This document shows positions 27,012 through 36,024 of a stretch of 44,196 bases of DNA, piece by piece. The notes beneath the pieces were generated by a model. It had not been told where the DNA came from and ran no database searches. It was given only the letters and a program-made list of their open reading frames with translations. A program made the position numbers and the translations under genes. The DNA is from Cytophagales bacterium (GTDB taxonomy: Bacteria; Bacteroidota; Bacteroidia; Cytophagales; Cyclobacteriaceae), in the NCBI GenBank assembly GCA_022360055.1, contig JAKSDO010000272.1, forward strand, positions 1 through 44,196, in the 5' to 3' direction. The stretch's first letter is position 1; every line of letters starts with the position of its first letter.

Positions 27012-28118
27012 ATGAGAATACTTTTATTGAATACCTTTCCGGTTTGGGGAGGAGATGAAAAATGGACAATAAATGTCGGTAAGGGGTTGCAACAACGGGG
27101 GCATCACACGGTTATTTCCGCTCTTCCGGGTTCGGAAACGGAACATCAGGCATTGAAAGCCGGATTACATACCTTTCCTTTTAAGATTGGCCCGGATATC
27201 GCATTTTGGAAAATTCCTTCTTTCCAAAAGTATCTTAAAAGGAACGAGATTGAAGTGGTACTCTGTGTACAAAACAGAGATGTGAAGATCGGCGCTTTGG
27301 CCGCGCGGCTGGCAGGTATACCTGCTATTTTTGCCCGACAGGGACTTGATACGATTAAAAGGCGCTTTGATCATAAAGTTCCCTTTACCAAATACATTGA
27401 CGGGATAATTACAAATACAAAGTCGATAAAAGAGCTTTATGGAAGTTATGGGTGGTTTAGGGATGACTTCATCCATGTAATTTACGATGGAATTGAATTG
27501 CCGGCGAAACTGCCGGTTATGGATCTTCACGATCAATTTGGACTCAAGGAGAATTCCGGAGTGATTGTCGGAGCGGGTAGACTTGTCCATCAAAAAAGGT
27601 TTGATTTGTTGATAAAGGCAGCTGCTCTGGCAAAAGAACAGGGGCTAAACTGGAGTGTTTTGATCGTAGGTAAAGGGGAACTTCAAAGCAAGCTCCAAAC
27701 AATGATTTCCGATTTGGGCGTGGAGGATATTGTTAAGCTGGTGGGGTTTCGAAGTGATGTGTTGTCCATCATGCAGGCTTCGGATATTTTTGTGCTGTCT
27801 TCGGATTCGGAAGGGATGAGCAACGCCATTAGAGAGGCGATGGCTGTTGGGAAGCCGTGCGTTGCGACTCATGTTTTCGGTGTTTCCGAGCTCTTTCAGG
27901 CGGGCAAAGCTGGCATTATGGTGGAAAAAGGGAATGCAAATGAGATTTTCAATGCAGTGAAGTCGGTATTTGATTCTCCTGATCTTAGGCTAAATCTGGA
28001 ACAAAATGCAGCAAAGCTGATAAGGGAATCTTTTACCATGGAAGCTATGATTGATCAGATCGAAAAACTGTTCATGGACCAGTTGGCGAAAAGCCAATTA
28101 AAGCCTGACAGCGTATGA
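27012..28118 (+). CDS. Glycosyltransferase, GT4 family (B)
   Basis: A 368-residue GT-B glycosyltransferase, paralogous to the minus-strand gene at 24546. Both share the WGGxEKW start, the QNRDVKIGA block, IFARQG, YIDGIITNTKSIK and the DxFIHVIYxGIE segment. The donor-binding E-x7-E element appears as SSDSEGMSNAIREAMA, where Ser precedes the first Glu in place of the Tyr of copy A. Donor and acceptor are unknown. Its stop overlaps the start of the GT9 gene by ATGA, so the two are almost certainly translated together. Confidence 0.9.
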   Translation: MRILLLNTFPVWGGDEKWTINVGKGLQQRGHHTVISALPGSETEHQALKAGLHTFPFKIGPDIAFWKIPSFQKYLKRNEIEVVLCVQNRDVKIGALAARLAGIPAIFARQGLDTIKRRFDHKVPFTKYIDGIITNTKSIKELYGSYGWFRDDFIHVIYDGIELPAKLPVMDLHDQFGLKENSGVIVGAGRLVHQKRFDLLIKAAALAKEQGLNWSVLIVGKGELQSKLQTMISDLGVEDIVKLVGFRSDVLSIMQASDIFVLSSDSEGMSNAIREAMAVGKPCVATHVFGVSELFQAGKAGIMVEKGNANEIFNAVKSVFDSPDLRLNLEQNAAKLIRESFTMEAMIDQIEKLFMDQLAKSQLKPDSV

Positions 28119-29128
28119 AGCTGGCTGTGCAAAACCCTGCTAAGATCCTGGTCAAGCTCCCTGTGAAAATGGGAGATACCGTCATGGCTGCCTATTTTTT
28201 AAGGGCTGTCAAGGCGCTGTATCCCAACTGCCAGCTCGATGCAATTGTCGCGAAGGGATTGGAAGAATTGATGGATTTCATGCCGTATGTCGATAATATG
28301 CACGCGTTTTCCAAAAAAGAATATCCGGGCCCCAAAGGGAACTATCGATACGGGAAACTAATTCGTAAGAGGGAAAAATATGATGTGTTCTTTTGCCTTC
28401 CATTTTCATTTTCCTCAGCGCTTATGGGCTATTTTACAGGAGCCAAGGTGCGTATAGGTTATAAAACGGAATTCCGGGGTATTTTTCTCAGTAATGCCAT
28501 CAAAAGACCCAAAGGCCTGCATATCGTTGAAGAGTTTAACTATCTGCTCGAGAGATATTCCGGCAAAAAAGAAGGATTTAAACCATTGAGTTTTAAGCCT
28601 CGGAAATGGCATAATTTCCAACTCACACATCTTTCCAAGCTGATTCTGAACGTAAAGTCGGGGCCGCCTTCAAGATCTATTCCGGTAGAAAAGGGAGTGA
28701 GCTTAGTTAAATTGCTTCTCTCGCTGTTCCCGCATGAGGTACTCCTGACGGGCGCCCCGAACGAATCGGTATATATTTCCGAGATTAAAAAGGAATTCAG
28801 GAATGAACCTCGTGTCATTGATCTTTCCGGCAAAACCACACTTTCTCAGCTTGCTTATGTCATAAGCAAAGCCGATTGTATGGTGACTGCAGATTCGGGA
28901 AATGCGCATTTGGCGAATGCAGTGGGAACACCAACCGTAGTATTGTTTGGCGCTGCGTATACCCATCGGGCCAAACCCTACAATAATTCCATCTCCAGAA
29001 TCCTTCAACGATCGGATATGGATTGTGTGCCTTGCGAATCGGAACATTGCAAATACGGCGACAATCGCTGTCTGACAAATATAAATAACGTCGAAATTGT
29101 CAGCTCAATTAAAGCATTGGTGAATTGA
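28115..29128 (+). CDS. Glycosyltransferase family 9, heptosyltransferase-like (A)
   Basis: A 337-residue GT9 (WaaC/WaaF/RfaQ-type) enzyme. The N-terminal KILVKLPVKMGDTVMAAYFL is the usual LPxxxGD start. The C-terminal donor site contains DCMVTADSGNAHLANAVGTP followed by VVLFGAAYTHRAKPY. Family enzymes transfer heptoses to LPS inner core, and a cysteine cluster near the end (MDCVPCESEHCKYGDNRC) is typical of many members. Start and previous stop overlap by ATGA. It is paralogous to the minus-strand GT9 gene at 29642, which has the same architecture and a CAPCHKQICPFGEPIC cluster. Confidence 0.9.
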   Translation: MKLAVQNPAKILVKLPVKMGDTVMAAYFLRAVKALYPNCQLDAIVAKGLEELMDFMPYVDNMHAFSKKEYPGPKGNYRYGKLIRKREKYDVFFCLPFSFSSALMGYFTGAKVRIGYKTEFRGIFLSNAIKRPKGLHIVEEFNYLLERYSGKKEGFKPLSFKPRKWHNFQLTHLSKLILNVKSGPPSRSIPVEKGVSLVKLLLSLFPHEVLLTGAPNESVYISEIKKEFRNEPRVIDLSGKTTLSQLAYVISKADCMVTADSGNAHLANAVGTPTVVLFGAAYTHRAKPYNNSISRILQRSDMDCVPCESEHCKYGDNRCLTNINNVEIVSSIKALVN

Positions 29129-29230
29129 AGTTTTTATCTGTCTCCGATGATTACTGTTGATTCATCGATAGCAAATAAGGCGGTAATCAAGTAAGTATCT
29201 CTTATTTGGCCAGGGCATAATTTATCTTGG

Positions 29231-29614
29231 ATGAACACCGTTTTAATACCTATTTCAATTGGAGCTTTGTTTGATAAAATTTCCATATTGCAAATTAAAA
29301 TAGAGCGCATAGCGGATCAGGTGAAGCGATCGGATTGCAGAAAAGAACTTGATCTGCTCAATAAGTAATTCTTGTTTTACTATGCAATGAACAAGGCACT
29401 TTTTGAAGGCCTGAAAAACGTGGATGCACAGTTATGAGAAATAGAAGATGACATTCGCATCAAAGAAAAGCGAAAGGAGTTCGACGAAGATTTTGTACAA
29501 CTTGCCCGTTCGGTTTATAAGGTGTATGACCGGCGATCGCTCATAAAAGGGCAGATCAATCCCATTTTTGACACTGAGATCAATGAAGTACAATCATACG
29601 AAGACTATCAATAA
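29231..29614 (+). pseudogene. DUF6165 family gene inactivated by two in-frame stops
   Basis: One frame from an ATG at 29231 to a TAA at 29612 reads as a complete DUF6165-like protein of about 127 residues. It begins MNTVLIPISIGALFDKISIL and ends NEVQSYEDYQ. Two nonsense codons interrupt it: TAA at 29366-29368 and TGA at 29435-29437. The TGA stands where the family has Trp in the segment ALWEIEDDIR, so TGG to TGA is the likely change. No frameshift is needed. Members of this family often sit among LPS or sulfotransferase genes, as here. The function of the family is unknown to me. Confidence 0.75.
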
Positions 29615-29641
29615 GTCACAGGCTACCGGGATTAAAAAAAC

Positions 29642-30676
29642 CTATGAGAGAAATGACGCCGTCTTTTTCGGAATTTTAGTCCATTGGTCTATTGTAGTCA
29701 ATATTAGATTGGTATCAAGTTTGGTTAAGCATATCGGTTCACCAAAGGGACAGATTTGCTTATGGCAAGGGGCACATTCCAGCCCGTCTTTCCTGATAAT
29801 ACGTAATTTGTCCTTGTTCCATGGGCTGGCGATGCGCTCGTCCGCAGCGCCAAAAAAAACGATGGTTTTAGCTCCAACCGCATTTCCAAGGTGGGCGAGA
29901 CCGGTATCTGTCGAAATCACAACACCGGCGGTCCGCATGACAGATGCTGTTTCGATCAGCCCAATACCGGCAAAGTTTAAAACACGTTCCGGAATTGATA
30001 GTTGGTCGATTATCGCCTGTACCTCCTGATATTCATCCGGACTCCCTACCATTAAAATGGTACATTCATATATTTCAAGAATAGATTTTATGATTTTTTT
30101 AACCTTGGATGGAGGAATTCGTGTCGATTGTTTTGCCGAATTTCCGTTAAAGACCAACAGCGGACCCTTTGGAAGTTTTTTAGAAATGAATTCGGTTTCC
30201 GGGGTGAGTTCATAAGATTCTTCATGCGGCTTGTTGTCGGTATGCCGTTCCAGTAAATGAAGTGCATCTTTTGCAGAATGGACAATGTGTTCATTGTGCG
30301 TATACGGATGTGTAAATAAAAGTTTTCTGCCTTCCGTTTGAAAGCCTATCCTCATTCGGCTTCCCGAAAAAAAAGCTATCAGTGCAGCGGAAAATGAGTG
30401 AGGTAGACAAAAACACAGATCATGCTTCCTTTGCTTCAGGATCGACCGGCCAATCTTCATTTTTCCCAACAGCTTGTCGTATTGCTCTTTAGTAAAGGGG
30501 TGGGTGTGATCAATTTCCCGGATAATCCCGGCGAATTCGGCAAGATGGCTTGGCGCCACGACACCGATCTGACTATTCGGGTATGCCTTTTTAAGTGCTT
30601 TGATGAAGGGAATGCTCAGCACCATGTCGCCTACCTTATTTGGTAAGATTACCAATATTGTTTTGATCATTTGCAT
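29642..30676 (-). CDS. Glycosyltransferase family 9, heptosyltransferase-like (B)
   Basis: A 344-residue GT9 enzyme, opposite in orientation to the one at 28115 and similar to it throughout. It starts IKTILVILPNKVGDMVLSIP, has the donor-side motif GVVISTDTGLAHLGNAVGAK followed by TIVFFGAADERIASPW, and a CxPC...CPFGEPIC cysteine cluster at the end. MQMIKT gives two candidate ATG codons. It probably adds a heptose or related sugar to an LPS core. It is convergent with the DUF6165 pseudogene. Confidence 0.9.
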   Translation of the reverse strand: MQMIKTILVILPNKVGDMVLSIPFIKALKKAYPNSQIGVVAPSHLAEFAGIIREIDHTHPFTKEQYDKLLGKMKIGRSILKQRKHDLCFCLPHSFSAALIAFFSGSRMRIGFQTEGRKLLFTHPYTHNEHIVHSAKDALHLLERHTDNKPHEESYELTPETEFISKKLPKGPLLVFNGNSAKQSTRIPPSKVKKIIKSILEIYECTILMVGSPDEYQEVQAIIDQLSIPERVLNFAGIGLIETASVMRTAGVVISTDTGLAHLGNAVGAKTIVFFGAADERIASPWNKDKLRIIRKDGLECAPCHKQICPFGEPICLTKLDTNLILTTIDQWTKIPKKTASFLS

Positions 30677-30995
30677 TTACCAGATAAATATACTTGATAA
30701 ATAGAACCCCGTATTTTCTGCTAAGGATTTATCAATATACTAAAATGCAGTTTATTGCCTCCAATCCGAAAGAAATACATTGCTATGAATAAAAATTACT
30801 GTCGTCCGACTAAAAGTAAATACTGAGAAAATATAGCTCTTTTGCGTTTATTAAGGCATTTTTTTAAATTCTTAAAAACACTCCCTACTTTTTACAGACA
30901 TAAGATTTCATTGTAACACATTGATTATAAAGGCCAATCACCCTAACCCCCTTCACCAAGGGGGAATTCGTCGGATGACAGTAAATAAAATTGAT
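30677..30995. other. Intergenic region with a C/G-rich hairpin
   Basis: About 320 bases, with no coding frame seen. The only structured element is the CCCCCTT/AAGGGGG hairpin at 30947-30964, described separately. Confidence 0.5.
30947..30964. repeat. CCCCCTTCACCAAGGGGG hairpin of a widespread Bacteroidota intergenic repeat
   Basis: A 7-bp stem CCCCCTT/AAGGGGG with loop CACC sits in the context CACCCTAACCCCCTTC. I recognise this type of sequence as a common intergenic repeat in Bacteroidota. It lies downstream of the Wzi gene stop and could help end that transcript. Confidence 0.6.
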
Positions 30996-32657
30996 TCAGT
31001 TTTTTGATTCATTACTTTTTATTGCTTTACGACTTTTCCGCTGAATACCGTATGAGAGCCCAATATTCACTCCAAAGGATTCGTACAATTCGCCCGAGTC
31101 GAACGAAAACGATGACTTGAATTTTAGTTTGTTCAGCTTTGCCGGTTGATAGGTGAGAAGCAAATGAGAATAAGTTTGGTTTTTCCCCGAACCATAAAGA
31201 TAATCTTGAGCCTCGGTCCAGCTATAACGGCGCACATACTGTTCGCTGTATGAACCATAATTCTTCGTAAGAGTTAATTTGAATAAATATTCAAGACCTC
31301 TTATCACTTCTCCCTGAAAGCCTACATGCAAAGCCTTTATCCTGGTATTTTTAAAAATTACATAATTATTGGTCGCCCAGGAAGGTGCAAAAATAGAAGT
31401 TTGGTGTTTTGAATGATAGAGTGGCATCCCGAACGATTGTTTATGATAGGTCCAGCCATTATAATAAGTGCCGTTATTGTTATAATCATCCCTCCCGCCA
31501 TACTCAAATCCATGATTTTGATTTTCGACCATATAGTTCATTACATCGTCTTTGTTCCAGCCGCTTGTGGTTTCGTTGAACACCTCCAACATCAAGGCAT
31601 CATAATCATCAATGTCATCCAGAAAGAATAGGTTTCCTTCCTTCGGATGCCCTTCGGGATAGATGGGATCCGGAATACCGGGACCTGTTTGGTGCTCAGT
31701 CCTTATGAACTCTAAAGCAATGCTCTTTAAATACCGGGGCCCCTTCAGGTCCAGCATACATCCGAGCCTGAAGTCTTTATTTCTTAGTTCCCAGGTCTTC
31801 ATGCCACTCCCGTCTGCAAAAGGTCTCTGTAAATAGATCAATAGGTCGGACCAGCTTGTACTTGCGTATAATCCTATATCCCAAAAACCTTCGTGCGCTC
31901 CGGCAGCATTGGTGGCTTCGCCGCCTCCGATTTTGTCTGAGCCCATTCCAAAAAAAGTGGCTATATAATCAATGGGAATTTCTTTTCCGTTCGGCCGTGT
32001 GCCACCGTAGATCGAATTGTGGACAAGTCCTGCATATGGTTTAAACCTGCTACTCCCAAGGCGGATGTAGGCCCATTTCTCGTGAAGGTATGGCATCCGG
32101 GCACTATTTGACTTGCCTTCTGCTGTCCGGTCGTCATTCAGCCAGCCGTGTGAGATCCCCCCTCTTATTTCAACCCAATTTTTAATGAAAGAGAGCGGCA
32201 AATACTCGTAAATACCTATGGTTATTTTCGGGATGGGTCGTGCATTGCTGTTGTTTAGAAACCCTCCCACAGTGAGCGTATCGTTATAAGATATTGGAGA
32301 AAATGCTTCTTTACCGATTGAAAAGTCAATTGCGTTAAATACCCTTCCCCGTATGTATGCCTGATGCAAAAGACTTTCATCGAGGTTATCCTTGATTATG
32401 CCCGATACACCAAGCTTCAGCGCGATTTTCTCGTTGTCAAGTAATTGGTGGTACCCTCCGAGCTGAAATAATAATACGGATTCCTGAAAAGGAGAAATAA
32501 TACCCCATATATTGGAATATTGATAGAGTGGCATCAATTCGTCTTGGGAAGAGTGAATGGCAGATGCCTCAACATGTATCTCTGATTTGCTCTGTGCAAT
32601 TGAGCAATACGAATACACTGTCAGAAAAAACGTAAATATCAGTACCGGTAATCTCAT
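30996..32657 (-). CDS. Wzi-family capsule assembly outer-membrane protein
   Basis: A 553-residue exported beta-barrel protein. Residues 1-21 form a signal peptide ending SIAQ. The rest has the alternating aromatic strands of a large barrel, including VEIRGGISHGWLNDD, WAYIRLGSSRFKPYAGLVHN and the C-terminal SFGVNIGLSYGIQRK. The WAYIRLG and GLVHNSIYGG context is typical of the Bacteroidota group of Wzi capsule-assembly proteins. Wzi anchors capsular polysaccharide on the outer membrane. Position beside glycosyltransferases supports a surface-glycan role. No Wza or Wzc partner is in the window. Confidence 0.8.
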   Translation of the reverse strand: MRLPVLIFTFFLTVYSYCSIAQSKSEIHVEASAIHSSQDELMPLYQYSNIWGIISPFQESVLLFQLGGYHQLLDNEKIALKLGVSGIIKDNLDESLLHQAYIRGRVFNAIDFSIGKEAFSPISYNDTLTVGGFLNNSNARPIPKITIGIYEYLPLSFIKNWVEIRGGISHGWLNDDRTAEGKSNSARMPYLHEKWAYIRLGSSRFKPYAGLVHNSIYGGTRPNGKEIPIDYIATFFGMGSDKIGGGEATNAAGAHEGFWDIGLYASTSWSDLLIYLQRPFADGSGMKTWELRNKDFRLGCMLDLKGPRYLKSIALEFIRTEHQTGPGIPDPIYPEGHPKEGNLFFLDDIDDYDALMLEVFNETTSGWNKDDVMNYMVENQNHGFEYGGRDDYNNNGTYYNGWTYHKQSFGMPLYHSKHQTSIFAPSWATNNYVIFKNTRIKALHVGFQGEVIRGLEYLFKLTLTKNYGSYSEQYVRRYSWTEAQDYLYGSGKNQTYSHLLLTYQPAKLNKLKFKSSFSFDSGELYESFGVNIGLSYGIQRKSRKAIKSNESKN

Positions 32658-33006
32658 TTTTCACTCATTCGGTATTACGCTATATATTTTGGTGATTTGG
32701 CCTGGCACATAATCATTCTTATTCAAACGAGGATTACTTATAAATATTATTCCCGAATATGTGTTGATAATTGTTCGCGCCTCAATCAGGTATCTTTTTT
32801 TGCAAAAATACATGGATTATTGAGTGTTTAAAATAATGGAATAAAAAGAATATCCTGTAAACGGTGTGATTTTTGGCTGGACGACATGTTTCCATCTTAT
32901 CGGAAAAGCGTGTAAGCCCATTGTTTTTAAACATGGAGCTTATTGCATCCGCGGCGTGCAGGTTATTTCCAAAAGAGCATACACACAAGTAACCGTTACA
33001 TAAAGG
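32658..33006. other. Intergenic region between Wzi and Maf genes
   Basis: About 350 bases. A 68-codon minus-strand frame at 32782-32988 has no recognisable domain and I leave it uncalled. Nothing else was identified. Confidence 0.4.
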
Positions 33007-33573
33007 CTAAAACTGCAAAAGAGTTTCATACACTTTATGAATAGGCAACCCCATCACTGTAAAGTACGAGCCTTCGATGCGGTCAATGCCGATCATTCCA
33101 ATCCATTCCTGGATGCCATAGGATCCGGCCTTGTCGTAAGGCTCATAATTGTCGATATAGTATTCGATCTCTTTGTCTGTCAAGATTTTGAAATTTACCC
33201 AGGTCGTATCTGAAAAAGAAATCATTTGATCCTTGTCTTTTATCGAGACTCCTGTAGTGACATGATGGGATCTCCCGGATAGGGAGCTCAACATCCGCAT
33301 GGCCTCTTCCCGGTCCGACGGCTTACCCAAAATTGTGTTGTTGATAATAACCGTGGTATCGGCCGCAATTACCAGCTCTTTTTCTTTCAGGTAGGGGAAT
33401 TGTTTGGCTTTTTGTTCCGCGATATGTCGGGCAATCTCATCCGCCGGAAGATTCGCGCAATGATCTTCAAGTATTTCTACCGGTTTAACAGTAAAATCAA
33501 TCCCTGCTTCTGTCAAAATCATTTGTCTGCGCGGAGATTTTGAAGCCAGAATTATTTTTTTATCGTCAAACAT
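33007..33573 (-). CDS. maf: Maf-like nucleotide pyrophosphatase
   Basis: A 188-residue Maf/Ham1-fold protein that hydrolyses non-canonical or excess nucleoside triphosphates such as dTTP and UTP. The N-terminal ASKSPRRQMIL at 10-20 is the signature loop. The catalytic Asp is in VIAADTTVI at about 69-77, followed by ILGKPSDREEAMRML. The C-terminal EPYDKAGSYGIQEW and IEGSYFTVMGLP are typical. In Bacteroidota this enzyme is probably of the YhdE branch (dTTP/UTPase). It is a single gene on the minus strand, divergent from the NUDIX gene at 33811. Confidence 0.95.
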   Translation of the reverse strand: MFDDKKIILASKSPRRQMILTEAGIDFTVKPVEILEDHCANLPADEIARHIAEQKAKQFPYLKEKELVIAADTTVIINNTILGKPSDREEAMRMLSSLSGRSHHVTTGVSIKDKDQMISFSDTTWVNFKILTDKEIEYYIDNYEPYDKAGSYGIQEWIGMIGIDRIEGSYFTVMGLPIHKVYETLLQF

Positions 33574-33810
33574 CTTGGTGTTTATTTTTTACGAATATAA
33601 TATCTTGCCTGAATAGGGCGGAGAAAAAACTGAAAAAGATATAAGCTTACCCAATCAGGTATAATTAGGATCAATTTAGCTGAAACCGGTATTTGTAAAC
33701 CATAAGGCAGAGAAATTATTTCCCGGTGTAGAGGCAATTGTCGAAAGACACCGGTCGAAATATTCATGCTTGTTTTTTCTTTGCTATTTTTACCGGATAA
33801 TTCTCGATAA

Positions 33811-34452
33811 ATGTACGAACGATTCAAGGAAAAACTCAGGTTTGAATTATCAAAGCAATTGCCAGGTGAAATTGCTCACCGAATGATGATGCCTACTGTT
33901 CGTAATGATCATCAAAAAATACCGTCTCGCGATATTCCGCCGGTAAAAAGTGCTGTACTGGTGCTTTTGTATCCTGGTGAGCGGCAACACATTAAATTCC
34001 CACTTATTCAGCGGCCGGCATATAACGGTGCACATAGCGCCCAGGTGAGTTTCCCGGGGGGCAAAGCGGAAATTGGAGATAGAGACCTTACATTTACCGC
34101 GCTTCGCGAAGCTCATGAAGAAATAGGAATTGTCAAAAACAACGTAGAAGTAATAGGCGAATTGACGGAACTATTCATTTGGGTGAGTAATTTTATTGTC
34201 ACACCTGTTGTAGCATTTACAGACAGCACACCTGTTTTTATCAAGGATGATGAGGAAGTCGAAGCAATTATAGAAGCAGATCTTTTCGATATTATTAATC
34301 CCGATAAGCGCAAGACAGGAACAATCATTGTGAGAGAAAAATATAAAATCCAAACGCCCTATTTTGACATTGATCAGCGGATTGTTTGGGGGGCTACTGC
34401 TATGATGCTAAGCGAATTGAGTATGATTATCGATCGGGCAAGAATTCTTTAA
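33811..34452 (+). CDS. NUDIX hydrolase, CoA-pyrophosphatase (NudL)-like
   Basis: A 213-residue NUDIX enzyme. The segment GAHSAQVSFPGGKAEIGD at 73-90 followed by TALREAHEEIGI (96-107) carries both the NUDIX box and the preceding UPF0035-type GxVSFPGG element, which marks the coenzyme A pyrophosphatase group. These enzymes split CoA into 4'-phosphopantetheine and 3',5'-ADP. The substrate assignment is from this motif only. It ends 3 bp before the 90-bp repeat copy p3 and may be co-transcribed with the DUF819 gene. Confidence 0.88.
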   Translation: MYERFKEKLRFELSKQLPGEIAHRMMMPTVRNDHQKIPSRDIPPVKSAVLVLLYPGERQHIKFPLIQRPAYNGAHSAQVSFPGGKAEIGDRDLTFTALREAHEEIGIVKNNVEVIGELTELFIWVSNFIVTPVVAFTDSTPVFIKDDEEVEAIIEADLFDIINPDKRKTGTIIVREKYKIQTPYFDIDQRIVWGATAMMLSELSMIIDRARIL

Positions 34453-34455
34453 AAC

Positions 34456-34545
34456 ATGAAACCGGTAGGACCGGAGCAAACTCAGGACACACACGAGCAT
34501 GATTATATCGCTCTGTGCGTCAGCAACTTAAAAAAATACAAATAG
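34456..34545 (+). CDS. Small ORF of 29 codons made by the 90-bp repeat (copy p3)
   Basis: This repeat copy is exactly 90 bases and is open end to end: MKPVGPEQTQ at the start, SNLKKYK at the end, then TAG, which touches ATG at 34546. It is homologous to the frames in the copies at 14188, 14278 and 32-115. It begins 3 bp after the CoA-type NUDIX stop codon and ends 8 bp before the DUF819 start. The arrangement is what a translated coupled micro-ORF would look like. The stem here is CCGGT-AGG-ACCGG, a compensated version of that in the other copies. Expression and function are unproven, and the frame could be incidental. Confidence 0.4.
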   Translation: MKPVGPEQTQDTHEHDYIALCVSNLKKYK

Positions 34546-34553
34546 ATGAGAAT

Positions 34554-35807
34554 ATGGATCACACTGAAGAGGCAATTTTTACAAATGATGCTGTAGTATT
34601 TGGCATTTTAGTGGTCATGCTGGCCTTTATTTTTAAAACTTCATCGAGCAATAATCCTTTTTGGAGAAAGTTTTACAAGGTAATACCGATGCTGCTCTTG
34701 TGTTATTTTCTTCCTTCGTTGCTCACAACGTTTGGTTTGGTAAATCCCGAGGAGTCTCAATTGTATTTTGTCGCTTCCCGGTATATGTTGCCGGCCAGTT
34801 TGGTATTACTTACGCTCAGCATCGACCTCAAGGAAGTAATGAAGCTTGGCCCCAAGGCATTGATCATGTTCCTGACCGGGACTTTCGGAGTAGTTGCCGG
34901 AGGCCCGTTGGCCATTCTCATTGCCTCCTTTATTTCTCCCGAAACCGTGGGAGGCGCAGGTCCTGAAGCCGTATGGAAAGGCATGACGACCATAGCCGGA
35001 AGCTGGATAGGAGGAGGCGCCAATCAGGCGGCGATGTATGAAATTTTTCAGCCCTCGGATAAGTTGTATTCCATCATGATCACGGTAGACGTGATCGTGG
35101 CCGAAATCTGGATGGCATTTCTTTTGATCGGCGTTGGCAAGACAAAATCCATTGATCGTTTTTTCAAGGCAGATGCTTCTTCCGTTATCAATCTTCAGGA
35201 AAAAATGCATGAATTCAGCCAGCGGATCGCAAAGATCCCTTCTTTGGCCGACCTGATGGTTATACTTGGATTCGGACTTGGAATTACGGGGCTCTGCCAC
35301 CTGCTGGCAGACCATATTACGCCTTTCGTCTTGGAACATGCACCGGTTCTGGAGCGTTTCAGCCTGACGAACAAATTCTTCTGGTTGATTGTATTAGCTA
35401 CAAGTTTTGGACTTGGATTGTCATTTACAAAAGTCAGGAACCTCGAAGGCGCTGGGGCTTCCAGGGTCGGAAGTGTTTTTATTTATATCCTCGTCGCCAC
35501 TATTGGCATGAAAATGAATATACTGAAGATCTTTGATAATCCCGGTCTGTTTGTTGTCGGTGGCATTTGGATGTTGTTTCATGTAGTACTTCTTATTGTG
35601 ATGGCCAAGATCATCAGATCGCCATATTTTTTCCTTGCTGTCGGCAGTAAGGCGAATATTGGAGGAGCAGCGAGCGCACCGGTTGTTGCTGCGGCTTTTC
35701 ATCCTTCCCTGGCGCCGGTTGGGGTGCTACTTGCAGTACTGGGTTATGCTTTGGGTACATATGGCGCATGGCTGTGTGGTATACTCATGCGAATTGTCGC
35801 TCCATGA
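34554..35807 (+). CDS. DUF819 family membrane transporter-like protein
   Basis: A 417-residue integral membrane protein with about ten hydrophobic segments, of the DUF819 (YjcL-type) family. Typical stretches are ILVVMLAFIFKTSSSNN, FGVVAGGPLAILIASF, WIGGGANQAAMYEIFQPSD and the C-terminal SKANIGGAASAPVVAAAFH, with its Gly/Ala-rich re-entrant-like segments. The family is placed in a transporter superfamily but the substrate is unknown. A longer frame from GTG at 34515 runs through the repeat and is not preferred; the ATG at 34554 begins MDHTEEAIF, a natural start. Confidence 0.85.
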   Translation: MDHTEEAIFTNDAVVFGILVVMLAFIFKTSSSNNPFWRKFYKVIPMLLLCYFLPSLLTTFGLVNPEESQLYFVASRYMLPASLVLLTLSIDLKEVMKLGPKALIMFLTGTFGVVAGGPLAILIASFISPETVGGAGPEAVWKGMTTIAGSWIGGGANQAAMYEIFQPSDKLYSIMITVDVIVAEIWMAFLLIGVGKTKSIDRFFKADASSVINLQEKMHEFSQRIAKIPSLADLMVILGFGLGITGLCHLLADHITPFVLEHAPVLERFSLTNKFFWLIVLATSFGLGLSFTKVRNLEGAGASRVGSVFIYILVATIGMKMNILKIFDNPGLFVVGGIWMLFHVVLLIVMAKIIRSPYFFLAVGSKANIGGAASAPVVAAAFHPSLAPVGVLLAVLGYALGTYGAWLCGILMRIVAP

Positions 35808-36024
35808 TTTAAAGAATGCCCGTTCGTGGGTTTATTGAAAATGGGAGGTATTCAGTTATTAGTCCCTGGGATTGCAGCGTTTAACCAATGGCAGGCATCC
35901 TGTGCCGGGTTGAATGATCAACATGGATGCTTTTAAAATGAGGGAATTCAACATGTCGCACCGCTTCAGCGGGCTTTAAAAAGAGGAAGAAGCTCACAAT
36001 ATCCCGGAGAAATTGAGTTATAAA

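Noticed and set aside
29366-29437. Recoding (selenocysteine or readthrough) in the DUF6165 frame
   Set aside because: One stop is TAA and the other replaces a conserved Trp; no SECIS-like structure or selenocysteine machinery was seen. Inactivation is simpler.
32782-32988. 68-codon minus-strand ORF upstream of the Wzi gene
   Set aside because: No signal, domain or promoter was recognised; it is likely chance.
34515-34553. GTG start of the DUF819 protein inside the repeat
   Set aside because: The extra 13 residues come from the repeat in a different frame from its own ORF, and the ATG at 34554 is a normal start.
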